Source: Bordetella ansorpii (GTDB taxonomy: Bacteria > Pseudomonadota > Gammaproteobacteria > Burkholderiales > Burkholderiaceae_B). From it: a stretch of DNA of 64,000 nucleotides. Positions within the stretch are counted from its first letter, which is position 1; every line of letters begins with the position of its first letter. Location: NCBI RefSeq assembly GCF_900078705.1, contig NZ_FKIF01000006.1, forward strand, positions 124,001-188,000. The letters are read 5' to 3'. Below, in pieces: positions 1-8,647 of this stretch. The notes beneath the pieces were generated by a model. The model did no database searches, was not told where the DNA came from, and saw only the letters and a program-made list of their open reading frames with translations. The translations under genes and the position numbers were made by a program.

Positions 1-947
1 CAGAGGAAATCAACGCTGCCAAGGAACACCTGCCCGCGGCGTTCGCAGCAGGCATACGGCCGCCACAGCGCCCAGGCGTAGTCGCCTTGCTGGGCTTGCG
101 TCAGGGAGCCGCCGCGCGGGAAGACCGTGCAAGACGAGGACAGGACGGGCGTGAGTTCCTGCCACTTGCCAGTCGAGGCGTTGCCCTCCATCAGCGCGCC
201 AGCCGGCCAGTAGCCATCGCGGGAATTGGCGAGCAGCGGCTGGTACACGTGCAACTGCCCGCGCCGAGTAACGACGTCGCCGGCACGCTGAGCCACCAGG
301 GCACCGGCCTTGTGATCGTCCGTCTGGTGCAGGAAGCCGCCGCGCGGATACACGTTGCCCCAGAGGTTCAACGTCGAGCGCGCGCCGACCTCGCGCATGC
401 CCGGAATCAGCGCTTCCGGGTAGGCCATCTCGGGCACGTTGTAACGCCAGGCCAGCGTGTCCAAGGTGCTGAGCAGATACGGCATGAACGCCGTGCCCGC
501 ACCCTCGCAGAAGTAGCCCGACGATGAGACGAACTGGTTGAACACCTCGACGCCAGGGTGGCCGATCACGTCGGCGTTCTTGAATTTCTCGAGGTTGTTT
601 TCGTGGCCTTCGTTCGTGGTTCCGTCCCCGCCGGCTTGGGCGGATGGGTTGGGCGTGCTCATCAGCCGGACTTCGATCCAGGGGCTCTCGCCGGTGTTGC
701 TGTAGCTGGAGACGACCGCATCGGGAATGTAGTGGCGAACCTTGATGGACGTGCGTACCGTACAGCCCGTCCAGGTGCAGTAGAGCCAGTAGCAGATCCC
801 GACGACGCGGTATTCGAGGCAGTCTGGCGATGCCACCGAGCCGACGATGGTTGCGGTGTTGAGCGCATAGCTGCCCGTGGCGCTGAGCAGCAGCACGGAT
901 GCAACGCCAGCCCGCAGGCGGCGCATCAGGTTGAATGGGCGGGTCAC
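1..947 (-). CDS. TIGR03756 family ICE protein (TraU-like), cut by left edge
   Basis: TraU-like component of the ICE mating-pair apparatus, exported to the periplasm or outer membrane. The GTG start overlaps the stop of the TIGR03757 gene in a GTGA. It begins with a short basic stretch and a hydrophobic signal-like segment (LMRRLRAGVASVLLLSAT), then a cysteine-rich region around SPDCLEYRVVGICYWLYC, as expected in TraU/TIGR03756 proteins. The reading frame is open to the left edge (about 315 residues visible), so the C-terminus is missing. The arginine-rich ORF in the neighbouring frame is a shadow. Family call from motif recall and gene order. Confidence 0.85.
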   Translation of the reverse strand, partial: MTRPFNLMRRLRAGVASVLLLSATGSYALNTATIVGSVASPDCLEYRVVGICYWLYCTWTGCTVRTSIKVRHYIPDAVVSSYSNTGESPWIEVRLMSTPNPSAQAGGDGTTNEGHENNLEKFKNADVIGHPGVEVFNQFVSSSGYFCEGAGTAFMPYLLSTLDTLAWRYNVPEMAYPEALIPGMREVGARSTLNLWGNVYPRGGFLHQTDDHKAGALVAQRAGDVVTRRGQLHVYQPLLANSRDGYWPAGALMEGNASTGKWQELTPVLSSSCTVFPRGGSLTQAQQGDYAWALWRPYACCERRGQVFLGSVDFL

Positions 948-1390
948 GGTTGGGCCCTCCGGTGCTGCTGGATGCGCGTGACGGCGCGGGCCACGTCGGG
1001 CTCGCCATAGACCACGTAGCGCTGATCCACCACGACGGCGGGGATGCTGGCGATGCCCAAGCTCCATGCGTCGGTGACGCCCTGGTACGCGGATGCAATG
1101 CGGCGCTGAAGGTCGGCACCGCTACTGTTCAGCCGACGCTTGACGATGGCGGCAGCCTCTTCAGAATCGGCGGGGAGTTCGGCAGAAAGCTCCGCTTCAA
1201 TCCGATGTGCTTCGTCCAGCTCGATCAGCCGCTCGCCGCCCATGGTCTTGACCGGGTGGCGGCTGTCGGTGACGACCACCACGTCGGCGGCGAAGGTGGC
1301 CGGGCTGAAAACCGCGAGAGCGGCTGGCAGCGCAACGGCCAGACCAAGGGTCCGCCAGCCCGGCGCGAACCTGGAAAAAGAAGCTGGCAT
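944..1390 (-). CDS. TIGR03757 family ICE protein
   Basis: Small exported protein of the PFL_4709/TIGR03757 family (148 residues), part of the conserved tail of the ICE type IV secretion operon. The start chosen is the ATG at 1390 (MPASFSRF), which puts a basic N-terminus and a hydrophobic signal segment (LAVALPAALAVFSPATFA) at the front; longer in-frame starts add an unrelated N-terminus. The mature part contains VTDSRHPV and the IPAVVVDQRYVVYG motif typical of the family, which looks like a degenerate thioredoxin-type fold. It is translationally coupled to the TraU-like gene by a 4-bp overlap. Precise function is not known. Confidence 0.85.
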   Translation of the reverse strand: MPASFSRFAPGWRTLGLAVALPAALAVFSPATFAADVVVVTDSRHPVKTMGGERLIELDEAHRIEAELSAELPADSEEAAAIVKRRLNSSGADLQRRIASAYQGVTDAWSLGIASIPAVVVDQRYVVYGEPDVARAVTRIQQHRRAQP

Positions 1391-1508
1391 GTCGCGTGCC
1401 CCTGAAAGTTGATCAGGGTCATAGTCAAACGCCGAACCCAATGCGGGCCCCACAAACAATGCGCATCGCGGGCACCCCGCATTCCTGCTTGTCTCGCCGC
1501 AAAGAAAA

Positions 1509-1528
1509 GCGGAGGCCGAAGCCCCCGC
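1509..1528 (-). terminator. Rho-independent terminator after radC
   Basis: On the minus strand an 8-bp GC stem (GCGGGGGC / GCCTCCGC, one G-T pair) with a TTCG-type loop is followed by TTTTCTTT. It lies 22 bp past the original radC stop codon, so radC was its own transcription unit separate from TIGR03757. Confidence 0.75.
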
Positions 1529-1549
1529 AGTGATCAATGAAACGATGCG

Positions 1550-2044
1550 CTACAGCAGGCCGTGCTCAGCGAAGGAGTACGGATTTCCCAGACCGACGAC
1601 GATGTGGTCCAGTACCCGAACATCGATGAGCGCCAGCGCAGCCTGCAATCGCTGGGTCAGCGCTTGATCGGCGCTCGACGGCTAAGTGACACCTGAGGGG
1701 TGCTGGTGCGCGAAGATCACAGCGGCGGCTTTCAGCTCCAATACACGCTGCACGACGACACGGGGATAGACCGCAGTCGAATTGATCGTGCCCCTGAACA
1801 TCGGCTCGTAGGCCAACACTTGGTGCATGCTGTCCAGGAAAACGATTGCGAATATCTCGTTGGGCTCAGCGACCAGTTTTAGACGCAGGTAGTCCCGCAC
1901 GGCGGCCGGTCGGCTGAGGCACGGTCCGACTTTGAAGATCCGTCTCTCCAGCAGCTCGATAGCCTGCTGGATGATCCAGTCCTCATGCTGGGCTGCGACG
2001 GCGGAAAGCGACTCCACGCAGGAGTCATTGACGACGAGAGACAT
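1550..2044 (-). pseudogene. radC: RadC-family JAB-domain protein with internal amber codon
   Basis: Short ICE-type RadC (JAB1/MPN metalloprotease fold, 164 residues if read through). The ATG at 2044 starts MSLVVNDSCV. The frame runs to HQHPSGVT and then meets TAG at 1682-1684, where GAG (Glu) is expected; beyond it the same frame continues [12 protein letters not shown] to [12 protein letters not shown] and a TAG at 1550-1552. The amber falls inside the metal-binding signature HxHx7SxxD: both histidines precede it, while the Ser and Asp follow it, so the truncated product (120 residues) would lack part of the active site. A structured RNA lies 148 bp upstream and a terminator downstream. Either a real nonsense mutation or a base-call error; read-through by an amber suppressor is possible but unsupported. 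Confidence 0.85.
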
Positions 2045-2191
2045 GGCGAACCTCCGGATGATGAGATCAGAGGGCGCACGCCCTGGGAGGGCAAGCCCTC
2101 CTAGGGATGAGAACAACGGAACAAGGTGCATCCACCACCACGCAGCGGTGATTGTTCGCGGTCAGGATGCGGAGCGAACGGGGAGCGGTCA

Positions 2192-2264
2192 GCGCAGAAG
2201 ACTGCGCCGTAGCCTCAAGGACCGCGGGCTACCTGGGCATGTCGCCGACAACGTCGGCAGGCAT
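2192..2264 (-). ncRNA. Structured leader RNA, copy A (radC-motif-like)
   Basis: Three stems recur here and at 29309, 30934 and 33204 with compensatory changes. On the plus strand: GCGCAG/CTGCGC (2192-2207), GTAGCC/GGCTAC (2209-2232) and GCCGAC/GTCGGC (2244-2258), joined by the conserved CTGGGCATG and flanked by CAT(G). Placed on the minus strand as the 5' leader of radC (148 nt before the start). This matches the published description of the radC RNA motif, found before DNA-related genes of mobile elements, but I have only context and structure to support the name. The element overlaps the last codons and stop of the upstream thioredoxin-like gene. Confidence 0.7.
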
Positions 2265-2993
2265 TTCGGTGGCGGGTGTGGCGGGTGGTTCATCAGCGGA
2301 CAGCATGTCCATGGACGACAGCAAGGCATCGCCTTCGATCGGTCCCTGCAGCAGGATGGACTGGCCCGTCTGGCGATCGAGCAGGCGCAGCGACGGCGTG
2401 GCTGTCACGCCGCTTTTCGTGGCTTCCGCGGCCTGCGCGCGGATGGCCGCGTCGACCGGCTCGCTTGCCATGCACTGCTCGACGGCCGGCGTCGATTCGG
2501 GGTAGCGCAGGCCATCGGGCAGTCCTAGGCCGTCGCTGCGCGTGTGGGCATAGACCCACTCGACGGCTCGCCAGAAGGCAGCATGCCCGCCGGCTTCGGC
2601 GACGCACTCGACCAGACGCGCCTCGGCCAACGCGGCCGGCTCGTGCGCAGCCAGCGGCTGGTGGTGCCATTGCAGGGCCACGTCGGCGTTGCTGCCGACC
2701 CAGCGCTTGAGCTGCGGGAAGTACTCCCGACAGAACGGACATTCCAGGTCGGCATAGAGCGTCAGCGTGAAACGGCCCTCGGGATCACCCATCTGCCAGG
2801 GCGGCCCGGACACCTGCGCCGTGCTGATCGGCGTGGGCGACTGCGGTGAGGATTCGCCAGGCGACCGGGACACGAGCCAGATCAGCAGCAGCGCGACCAG
2901 CGCAACAGCCAAGGCCCAAGGCCAGCGGGGCGGCCAGCGACGACGACGGAACGCCTGCACTTGAATCGGAATGGAAGGACGCTTCTGTTCCAT
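2229..2993 (-). CDS. Membrane-anchored DsbA/thioredoxin-like protein of the ICE
   Basis: 254-residue protein with a cytoplasmic basic N-terminus, one transmembrane segment (about residues 24-41) and a periplasmic thioredoxin/DsbA-like domain carrying the redox motif C85-P-F-C88 (YADLECPFCREY). A later segment (GVTATPSLRLLD) supplies the cis-proline loop (Thr-Pro) expected of the fold. It probably forms or rearranges disulfides in cysteine-rich mating-pair proteins such as the TraU-like protein. The start is the ATG at 2993; a longer frame upstream reads back into the TraC gene and lacks family features. It follows traC by 13 bp, and its 3' end doubles as part of RNA copy A. Confidence 0.85.
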   Translation of the reverse strand: MEQKRPSIPIQVQAFRRRRWPPRWPWALAVALVALLLIWLVSRSPGESSPQSPTPISTAQVSGPPWQMGDPEGRFTLTLYADLECPFCREYFPQLKRWVGSNADVALQWHHQPLAAHEPAALAEARLVECVAEAGGHAAFWRAVEWVYAHTRSDGLGLPDGLRYPESTPAVEQCMASEPVDAAIRAQAAEATKSGVTATPSLRLLDRQTGQSILLQGPIEGDALLSSMDMLSADEPPATPATEMPADVVGDMPR

Positions 2994-3006
2994 GGCATTC
3001 TCCGGC

Positions 3007-5886
3007 TTACGACAGTTCCAGGGCCGGCGACTCGATGCCGCGTGCCTGGTCGATCTTCTCGGCGACCTTGAAAGCTGCTTCCAGTTCAGTGCAACCGTAT
3101 TGCTGCATGAGCTGGTAGCGCTCGGCCTTCTCTTCGGGTTCGGTTTGCGCAAGCGCGAGGTAGAGACTCGGCGGCACGGCGCGGAACAGCACTTCCATGC
3201 TCTTAGAGAGGATGACGCCCTCGGTGAATTTCCCCGCCTCTTTGCGCGCCGAAAGCATCAGCGCCTTCTGCGCGGGCGAGAGTTCGCGGAACCGGGCGAT
3301 CTTCTCCACCTCGTCCGGCGGCATCGACAGGCAGATCCACCACTCGATCATGTTGAGCATGGGTTCCGCGGCGCGCGGCAGATCGTCGATATTCTGCGTC
3401 GCGAGCCAAAACCAGGCACCCAACTTGCGCCACATCTTCGTGATCTTCACGACGTAGGGCGCGAGCAGCGGGTTCTTGGTGATGATGTGCCCTTCATCGG
3501 TCACGTTGATGATCGGGCGGCCCAGGTACTGGTCGCGCTCGGCGATGTTGTTCACCGTGCTGATCAGGCTGATGTAGGCGATGGAAAGCTGCGCGTTGTA
3601 GCCTTCGCGGGCATAGGTCGCCAGATCGACCAGGGTGATGTCGGCCTCGGGCCACGGCGTGCCGTCGCGGTCGAACATTTCGCCATCGGTGCCTTGACAG
3701 AACATGTCCATGGCATCTGCCATCTCCAGCAGCCGCACGCGCCGCATCTCTGGCAGCGTTGGATCCTGGCCGCGCTCGCGCAGCGCGTTGCGCACGTCGC
3801 GCGTGAGCACCGTGCGCTTCTCGGCCACGCAATGCTCGGCGGCGTCGAGGATGCACTGGCGGATGAGCGAGCGATCGGCCCGCGTCATCCGGGCCTCTTC
3901 TTTATCCTCGCCGCCGGTGATCATCAGCCGTGCGGTGATTTCCAACTCGCCGAGTACGTCGCGCTGCTCGTCCGCTTCCATGGCCGATGCATCGGGGGGC
4001 ATGTCCTCGTCCAGCACATCGGCATCCAGCGTCTGCACGTCGCTCGGCGTTTCGATCAGCCGACGCGCGTCGGCGAACGGCGCCAGGCTGATGCCCGAGC
4101 CTGGGGCCAGCTTGACCCGGTTCACAGTCAGGCCCAGGCGCTTGGCGAAATCGCTGAACAAGCCGAAGCTGTTGCCGGCTTCCACGATGAAGAGGCGCGG
4201 CCGGTAGATGGCCGTGACCTGGTTCAAGAGGTTGTTGAGCGTTGCGCTTTTGCCGGAGCCGGTGGGGCCGAACAGGAACAGGTGCGCGTTCATCTGCCGA
4301 TCCAGGCGGTTGAGCGGGTCAAAGGTGATCGGCCCGCCGCCTCGATTGAAGAACGTATTGCCCGGATGTCCCGTACCCTGGCTGCGGCCCCAGGCCGGCG
4401 AGAGATTCGCCACGTGCTGGGCGAACATCAGTTGGGTGAACCAGTTCCGACGATCCTGGCTCGGGTTGTAGCAGCACGGCAGCCAGCGCAGGTAACTGTT
4501 CAAAGGCGCGACTTCATCGTCTTCGCGCACGGGCTGCAAACCGGCGTTGAGCATCACGTTCGCCAGATCCAGGCCGCGCCGGTCCAGTTCGGCTTCATCC
4601 CGGCCGCGCAAATAGAACGCCAGCGTTCCCCGGTAGAGCTTGTGCGCGCTGCCGATGAGCGAACGGGCCTCCTGCACATCCTTGAGTGTCTGCTCCGATG
4701 CCAGCGTTTCGCCGACTGCCTTCTTCGCCAGGTGGTTCAGATGCGATTCGAGGATGTCTTGGGGTGTCGCCACCATGGTCAGACACATCGTCGTGTCTTC
4801 GGGCATCTGATCGAACAGCGTGTTGATCGCATCGCCTTTGCGAGTTTCGCCAGTCAGATGCCCCGTGCCGGGCGGCATGCGTAGCCGGTCAGTGACCAGC
4901 ACACGGTGCGGCATGCCGTCGAAGTGCCAGGTGCCGTGATCCGCGTCCGAGCGTGGCTGGCTGAAGAAAAGCCGCTGGCTGAAATCTTGCCCACTCGCTA
5001 ATTCGATCTCGCCGGCCTCGGTCTCGTCGGGGTAGCGCGCCAGTGCATAGAAGTGCTCCCGGTCCTCGGCCCCAGGCCCGAGCAGCGTGGGCCGCGGGTT
5101 GAACCACCGCAGAAGCCAGTCGTGGACGTCGGCCGCGACCATGCGCCGGGCCTGGATGCCGGCGTTCGCCAGCCCGCCACACAAGCGATCGCAGACGATG
5201 TTCAGCATCTGCTCGGGCGTCTGGCCGCGGCGGCTCGCCTGCCCGGTGGCCCGGCGATAGACGACCATGCGCACGCGCCGCGTCTGGCCGCGCCAGCGCA
5301 GCCGCGTGACCACCGTGTCCTCGAACAGGCCGCCCGGCTTGGCGACCGCGCGCAGATGGTGGCCGAAGAAGCGAAGGTAGAACTCAGTGAAGGCCGTGTC
5401 GCGGGCGCGCGGCTGCACGTAATCACGCAGAGTCTGCATGTACTGGTCGAAGCTGGGTTCGTCCTGGGCGTAGAGCTGGAGTACCCAGGGGTTCTCGTCC
5501 AGTTCATCGAACGAGTCCTGGAGCGCATTCTCCAAGGCGTCGCGCGCATGCGCGAGCCAGCCGGGTTCCCGGCCCTCGGTGCCCAGCGGCACCAGCTCGT
5601 AGAAGGCGGCCACCGATTGCCCGTCTTCCAGCAGCATAGACTTCGACTGGGGCAGGAACTCCACCCAGGGCAGGAATTCCGCGAACGACGGCGCGACGTC
5701 GTACAGCGCCTGCTCGTCGGCCAGGGTCGCGGGCCTGTGACCTTGGACCGCCGTGCCGGGTTCGGGGATGCCGGCCTGACGCAGGGTCTCGACGTGGCGC
5801 TGCCAGCCATCCGGCTGTTCGTCACCGCCAGCGCCGGATGCCGCCAGCTTCGGCGCGGCCGGCTTAGGCCAAGGGAGCTTCCACAT
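3007..5886 (-). CDS. traC: Conjugative transfer ATPase, TIGR03744 (TraC/VirB4-like)
   Basis: 959-residue VirB4-type ATPase that energises assembly of the ICE mating apparatus at the inner membrane. Walker A GPTGSGKS sits at about residue 540; downstream are the LVDLATYAREG and NVTDEGH (Walker B-like DE) motifs and ATQNIDD. The N-terminal half (GYNP-free, with ELVPLG and WLPCCYNP) is the usual VirB4 N-domain. Length is normal for PFL_4706/TIGR03744. Start overlaps the TIGR03751 stop by one base (TGATG), so the two are translationally coupled. The 637-codon plus-strand ORF across it is a shadow. Confidence 0.95.
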   Translation of the reverse strand: MWKLPWPKPAAPKLAASGAGGDEQPDGWQRHVETLRQAGIPEPGTAVQGHRPATLADEQALYDVAPSFAEFLPWVEFLPQSKSMLLEDGQSVAAFYELVPLGTEGREPGWLAHARDALENALQDSFDELDENPWVLQLYAQDEPSFDQYMQTLRDYVQPRARDTAFTEFYLRFFGHHLRAVAKPGGLFEDTVVTRLRWRGQTRRVRMVVYRRATGQASRRGQTPEQMLNIVCDRLCGGLANAGIQARRMVAADVHDWLLRWFNPRPTLLGPGAEDREHFYALARYPDETEAGEIELASGQDFSQRLFFSQPRSDADHGTWHFDGMPHRVLVTDRLRMPPGTGHLTGETRKGDAINTLFDQMPEDTTMCLTMVATPQDILESHLNHLAKKAVGETLASEQTLKDVQEARSLIGSAHKLYRGTLAFYLRGRDEAELDRRGLDLANVMLNAGLQPVREDDEVAPLNSYLRWLPCCYNPSQDRRNWFTQLMFAQHVANLSPAWGRSQGTGHPGNTFFNRGGGPITFDPLNRLDRQMNAHLFLFGPTGSGKSATLNNLLNQVTAIYRPRLFIVEAGNSFGLFSDFAKRLGLTVNRVKLAPGSGISLAPFADARRLIETPSDVQTLDADVLDEDMPPDASAMEADEQRDVLGELEITARLMITGGEDKEEARMTRADRSLIRQCILDAAEHCVAEKRTVLTRDVRNALRERGQDPTLPEMRRVRLLEMADAMDMFCQGTDGEMFDRDGTPWPEADITLVDLATYAREGYNAQLSIAYISLISTVNNIAERDQYLGRPIINVTDEGHIITKNPLLAPYVVKITKMWRKLGAWFWLATQNIDDLPRAAEPMLNMIEWWICLSMPPDEVEKIARFRELSPAQKALMLSARKEAGKFTEGVILSKSMEVLFRAVPPSLYLALAQTEPEEKAERYQLMQQYGCTELEAAFKVAEKIDQARGIESPALELS

Positions 5887-6335
5887 CAGTAGTCCTCCAC
5901 GCGCTCGCCCGGCATGGCGTACTGCACGCGCTGGTACAGGGGGAACACCGTTGTGTAGCCCGGCACGGGAACGGGGTCGGTGCCTGCCAGGTGCGGGTAC
6001 ACATACATCTCCAGGTCGGGGTTGGGCAGGCGCTGGAACTGGCGATGGACCTCGTTGCGCGCTGTGCGCGTGTAGCGCATCTGCTCGACGGGCGCCGCCT
6101 GCACGTCGGCCTCGGTCAGCAGCCGGCGCAGGCTCTGGCGCGCGTCGAGCAACTGCCGGCGCGCAACCTGGCCGGCGCCCCCGCCGCCGTCCCCGACGTT
6201 CTGCTGCCAGACGTCCATCATCGTGTTGTCGCCGTGGGGCAGCAGCTTTTCCTTGCTGGTGGCGCAGCCGGCGAGCACCGCGACGGTGAGGGCCAGCGCC
6301 AGGCCACGGGCCAAGTCAGTCAAGTTCGAGGGCAT
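5886..6335 (-). CDS. TIGR03751 conjugative transfer lipoprotein
   Basis: 149-residue lipoprotein: MPSNLTDLARGLALALTVAVLAGC ends in a lipobox (LAGC), so the mature protein starts at Cys24 and is anchored in the outer membrane, as for TraV/VirB7-like proteins of the mating pore. The C-terminal DPVPVPGYTTVFPLYQ stretch is characteristic of the TIGR03751 family. The ATG at 6335 was chosen because the signal sequence starts there; the upstream extension belongs to another frame. It overlaps the TIGR03752 gene by 20 bp, and its stop overlaps the traC start. Confidence 0.9.
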   Translation of the reverse strand: MPSNLTDLARGLALALTVAVLAGCATSKEKLLPHGDNTMMDVWQQNVGDGGGGAGQVARRQLLDARQSLRRLLTEADVQAAPVEQMRYTRTARNEVHRQFQRLPNPDLEMYVYPHLAGTDPVPVPGYTTVFPLYQRVQYAMPGERVEDY

Positions 6336-7734
6336 GGCTTTCTCCTGCACGGTGATCGACCTTGCGGCCTTCGGGATCGAAGTCGATGGCGAGCGGCTTT
6401 TCGAGGTGGACGGCGACCTTGGCGCCGGGCTGCACATACACGGCGGCGAAGGCCTGGCCGTAGAGCTTGTTGACCCAGGCCGACATGTCCCGGACGCCGC
6501 CCGCGAGAATCTGGCCGACCGCTTCCTGGCCGGTGATGCCCACGGTGCCGATGGAGCCGTCCGAGCCGACATAAGACATGCGGCCGCTGTCGCTTTCGAT
6601 GAGCGAGGCCACGCCGGCACCGGCCGCCGTGATCAGGGCCTGCGAGCCGAGGTATTGCTGGGCGTTGCTGCGGCGCTCACCGCTGACGCACGGAATGCCG
6701 TAGGGGTCGCTGATCCAGCCCAGGCCGTCGCGCTGCTGGTTGTTCTGCTGGTTGCCCTCGCGGTCCTCGGGGATGGTGCGAACCGTGCCATCGTGGAAGA
6801 CGAAGGTGATGCTGCGCACCTGACCGCGCACGCATGAGAGCGTCCAGTCGCCCGAGGCCGTGCCGGAGAAGACCGCGCCGGCCACGTCGGGAATGTTGAT
6901 CCCGTTGGCCGTGAGGTTGTCGGGACCGACAAGGACTTTGAACGGATACGGATCGTTGACCGTACCGTCGATCGGAACGCGGCCAATCAGTGCCGTCATC
7001 GCCACAGAGCCCATCAGCGTCGAGTTGGTCGGCACCGTATAGACCGGCTTGGCGCTCTTGACGCCTGCGGCGCGGGCGCCGGCGTTCGCCACGTTTTCCG
7101 CGGTCGTTTCCAGCGTGCTTTGCGCTGGGCCGAAGCTCGTCGGGAAGCTCATGCCGCTGCCCGTGCCACGACTGCCGTTGCGTCCCTCAGTCTTCTTCGC
7201 GTCGTCCGGCTCGACCCACCGCATGTTGCCTTCCATGCCGGCCTCGTCGCCATCGCGCAGCCCCAGGCCCACGGGCAGATCGGCATGGCCGCCGCCGCGC
7301 CCACCGATGCTATCCAGACGCCGCTGCAGGTCGGCGAGCAGCCCTTCGGTCTGCTGGCGCGCACTAGCAGCTTGTTCCTGGTCGCGGCGCAGGTTGGAGC
7401 GCTCGGATTCGAGGGCCGAATTGATGCGCTGATCGATGGAGTTTTCGCGCTGGCGCAGCCGCTGGTTTTCCTCGCGCTGCGACTTGTTGTCGGACAGCGC
7501 GGTCTGAAGCTCGGTGCGCAACTGCTTCACCTGCGCCACCAAGGTTGCAACGGTGTCGCGCGGGGTATCGCCTTCGATGCCCAGCGCCTTCATTTCCTCC
7601 GGCGTGAGCTTGGCGCCGGCATCCGCGGCGGGAGGCGCAGACGTGCTTCCACCCGAAAACAACCGGATGGCGACGAACAGCACCAGCAAGGCGACTGGGA
7701 TCATCAGCCACTTGAGCAAGCCGTTACTGCGCAT
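6316..7734 (-). CDS. TIGR03752 family ICE protein (TraB/VirB10-like)
   Basis: 472-residue TraB/VirB10-type scaffold linking inner and outer membranes. Order: N-terminal transmembrane segment (LLKWLMIPVALLVLFVAIRLF, about 5-25), a proline/alanine linker, a long coiled coil rich in Glu/Arg/Gln (about 60-145), then the beta-rich outer-membrane domain (from about 225: VPTNSTLMGSVAMTALIGRVP). The last 40 residues include VYVQPGAKVAVHLEKPL, typical of the family. Overlaps the upstream TIGR03749 gene by 11 bp and the downstream lipoprotein by 20 bp, consistent with one polycistron. Confidence 0.92.
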   Translation of the reverse strand: MRSNGLLKWLMIPVALLVLFVAIRLFSGGSTSAPPAADAGAKLTPEEMKALGIEGDTPRDTVATLVAQVKQLRTELQTALSDNKSQREENQRLRQRENSIDQRINSALESERSNLRRDQEQAASARQQTEGLLADLQRRLDSIGGRGGGHADLPVGLGLRDGDEAGMEGNMRWVEPDDAKKTEGRNGSRGTGSGMSFPTSFGPAQSTLETTAENVANAGARAAGVKSAKPVYTVPTNSTLMGSVAMTALIGRVPIDGTVNDPYPFKVLVGPDNLTANGINIPDVAGAVFSGTASGDWTLSCVRGQVRSITFVFHDGTVRTIPEDREGNQQNNQQRDGLGWISDPYGIPCVSGERRSNAQQYLGSQALITAAGAGVASLIESDSGRMSYVGSDGSIGTVGITGQEAVGQILAGGVRDMSAWVNKLYGQAFAAVYVQPGAKVAVHLEKPLAIDFDPEGRKVDHRAGESHALELD

Positions 7735-8647
7735 GGCGGGCCTCCTTGCCGTCGTCGGCTTCAGCTTCCGGCTGTGGCAGGTGCGCAGCCGGGTCGAAGC
7801 GGTGGATCGCCGGCAGCAGCGACTGCGCCAGGCCGCGCCCGCGCGTCACAAGGTACAGGACGGTCGTGTCCTCGGGCGTTCCGCGCGGGCCGAGCGCCTC
7901 GTGCTGGAAGGTGGCGGTGAGGAAGTCGCCTTGCAGCACGCGCGGGTCGAGCGTGATCCAGCCCGCGCCGGTGTTGGTCAGGCGCACGGCAGTGATCCAC
8001 TGGTCTTCCAGACGCCACGAGGCGAGCGCGACCGCGCGCACCGGCAGCGTCGGCATCAGCATGCCGAGGTCGAGGTCACGGCGCAGGTTGACCCGCATGA
8101 CACCCGGCAGCGGCTCCACGGTACGCAGCGGCGCATAGAGGTTCTGCGCGGCGAAGCGCGTCAGCACGACCGGAACCGGGGTTTCGCGCCGGGTTTCCCG
8201 CGTACCTGCCTGGTCCTGGGCGCGCGCGCGGGCCTCGTCGGCATCGCCGGGCTGGTCGCCATAGCGCGCCGGGGTGCTGTTGCCCTCGACGATGCGTACC
8301 GGCTCCAGCTCGGCCTCGCCGTCCTTGGGCGGCTCGGCCGCGATGTCCAGCAGGATCAGCGCGCCGGTATCGGCGTCCTGCAATTGCAGCCGCGTGGGTT
8401 CGATCGGCTCGCTGGCGCGCAGGTACACCGCACCGCCCGCGCTTTGGACACGCAGGCGTTCACCCACGCCTGCGGGCACGCCCACGCGGATGTTCCGGTC
8501 AATGAACACGATGCGCTCCTGGCCGACCTTCAGCGCCACTGCCAACGGCATGCGTTCCCAGCGCAGGATTTCCACCGCCTGAGCGGGGGCCACGGCGAAG
8601 GCCAGCAGCCCCAGCAGCGTGAGTACAGGGTGCTTCATGGGGTTCAT
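7724..8647 (-). CDS. TIGR03749 family ICE protein (DUF3438, TraK/VirB9-like)
   Basis: 307-residue periplasmic protein with a cleavable signal (KHPVLTLLGLLAFAVAPAQA, then VEILRWERMPLAV). The VEILRW and RIVFIDRNIRVGVP segments mark DUF3438. By position between the TraE-like TIGR03746 and TraB-like TIGR03752 proteins it corresponds to TraK/VirB9, the outer-membrane core of the secretion channel. Start ATG at 8647 overlaps the TIGR03746 stop by ATGA. The ORF reaching further upstream (to 9163) is an out-of-gene extension rich in Arg/Pro and is not used. Confidence 0.9.
   Translation of the reverse strand: MNPMKHPVLTLLGLLAFAVAPAQAVEILRWERMPLAVALKVGQERIVFIDRNIRVGVPAGVGERLRVQSAGGAVYLRASEPIEPTRLQLQDADTGALILLDIAAEPPKDGEAELEPVRIVEGNSTPARYGDQPGDADEARARAQDQAGTRETRRETPVPVVLTRFAAQNLYAPLRTVEPLPGVMRVNLRRDLDLGMLMPTLPVRAVALASWRLEDQWITAVRLTNTGAGWITLDPRVLQGDFLTATFQHEALGPRGTPEDTTVLYLVTRGRGLAQSLLPAIHRFDPAAHLPQPEAEADDGKEARHAQ

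Noticed and set aside
10-1119. 369-codon minus-strand ORF at the left edge
   Set aside because: Arg/Pro/His-rich shadow; the TraU-like protein is read in the adjacent frame from GTG 947.
2971-4884. 637-codon plus-strand ORF antisense to the TraC ATPase
   Set aside because: Rich in Arg, His and Leu without motifs, no ribosome site; traC on the other strand has full ATPase motifs.
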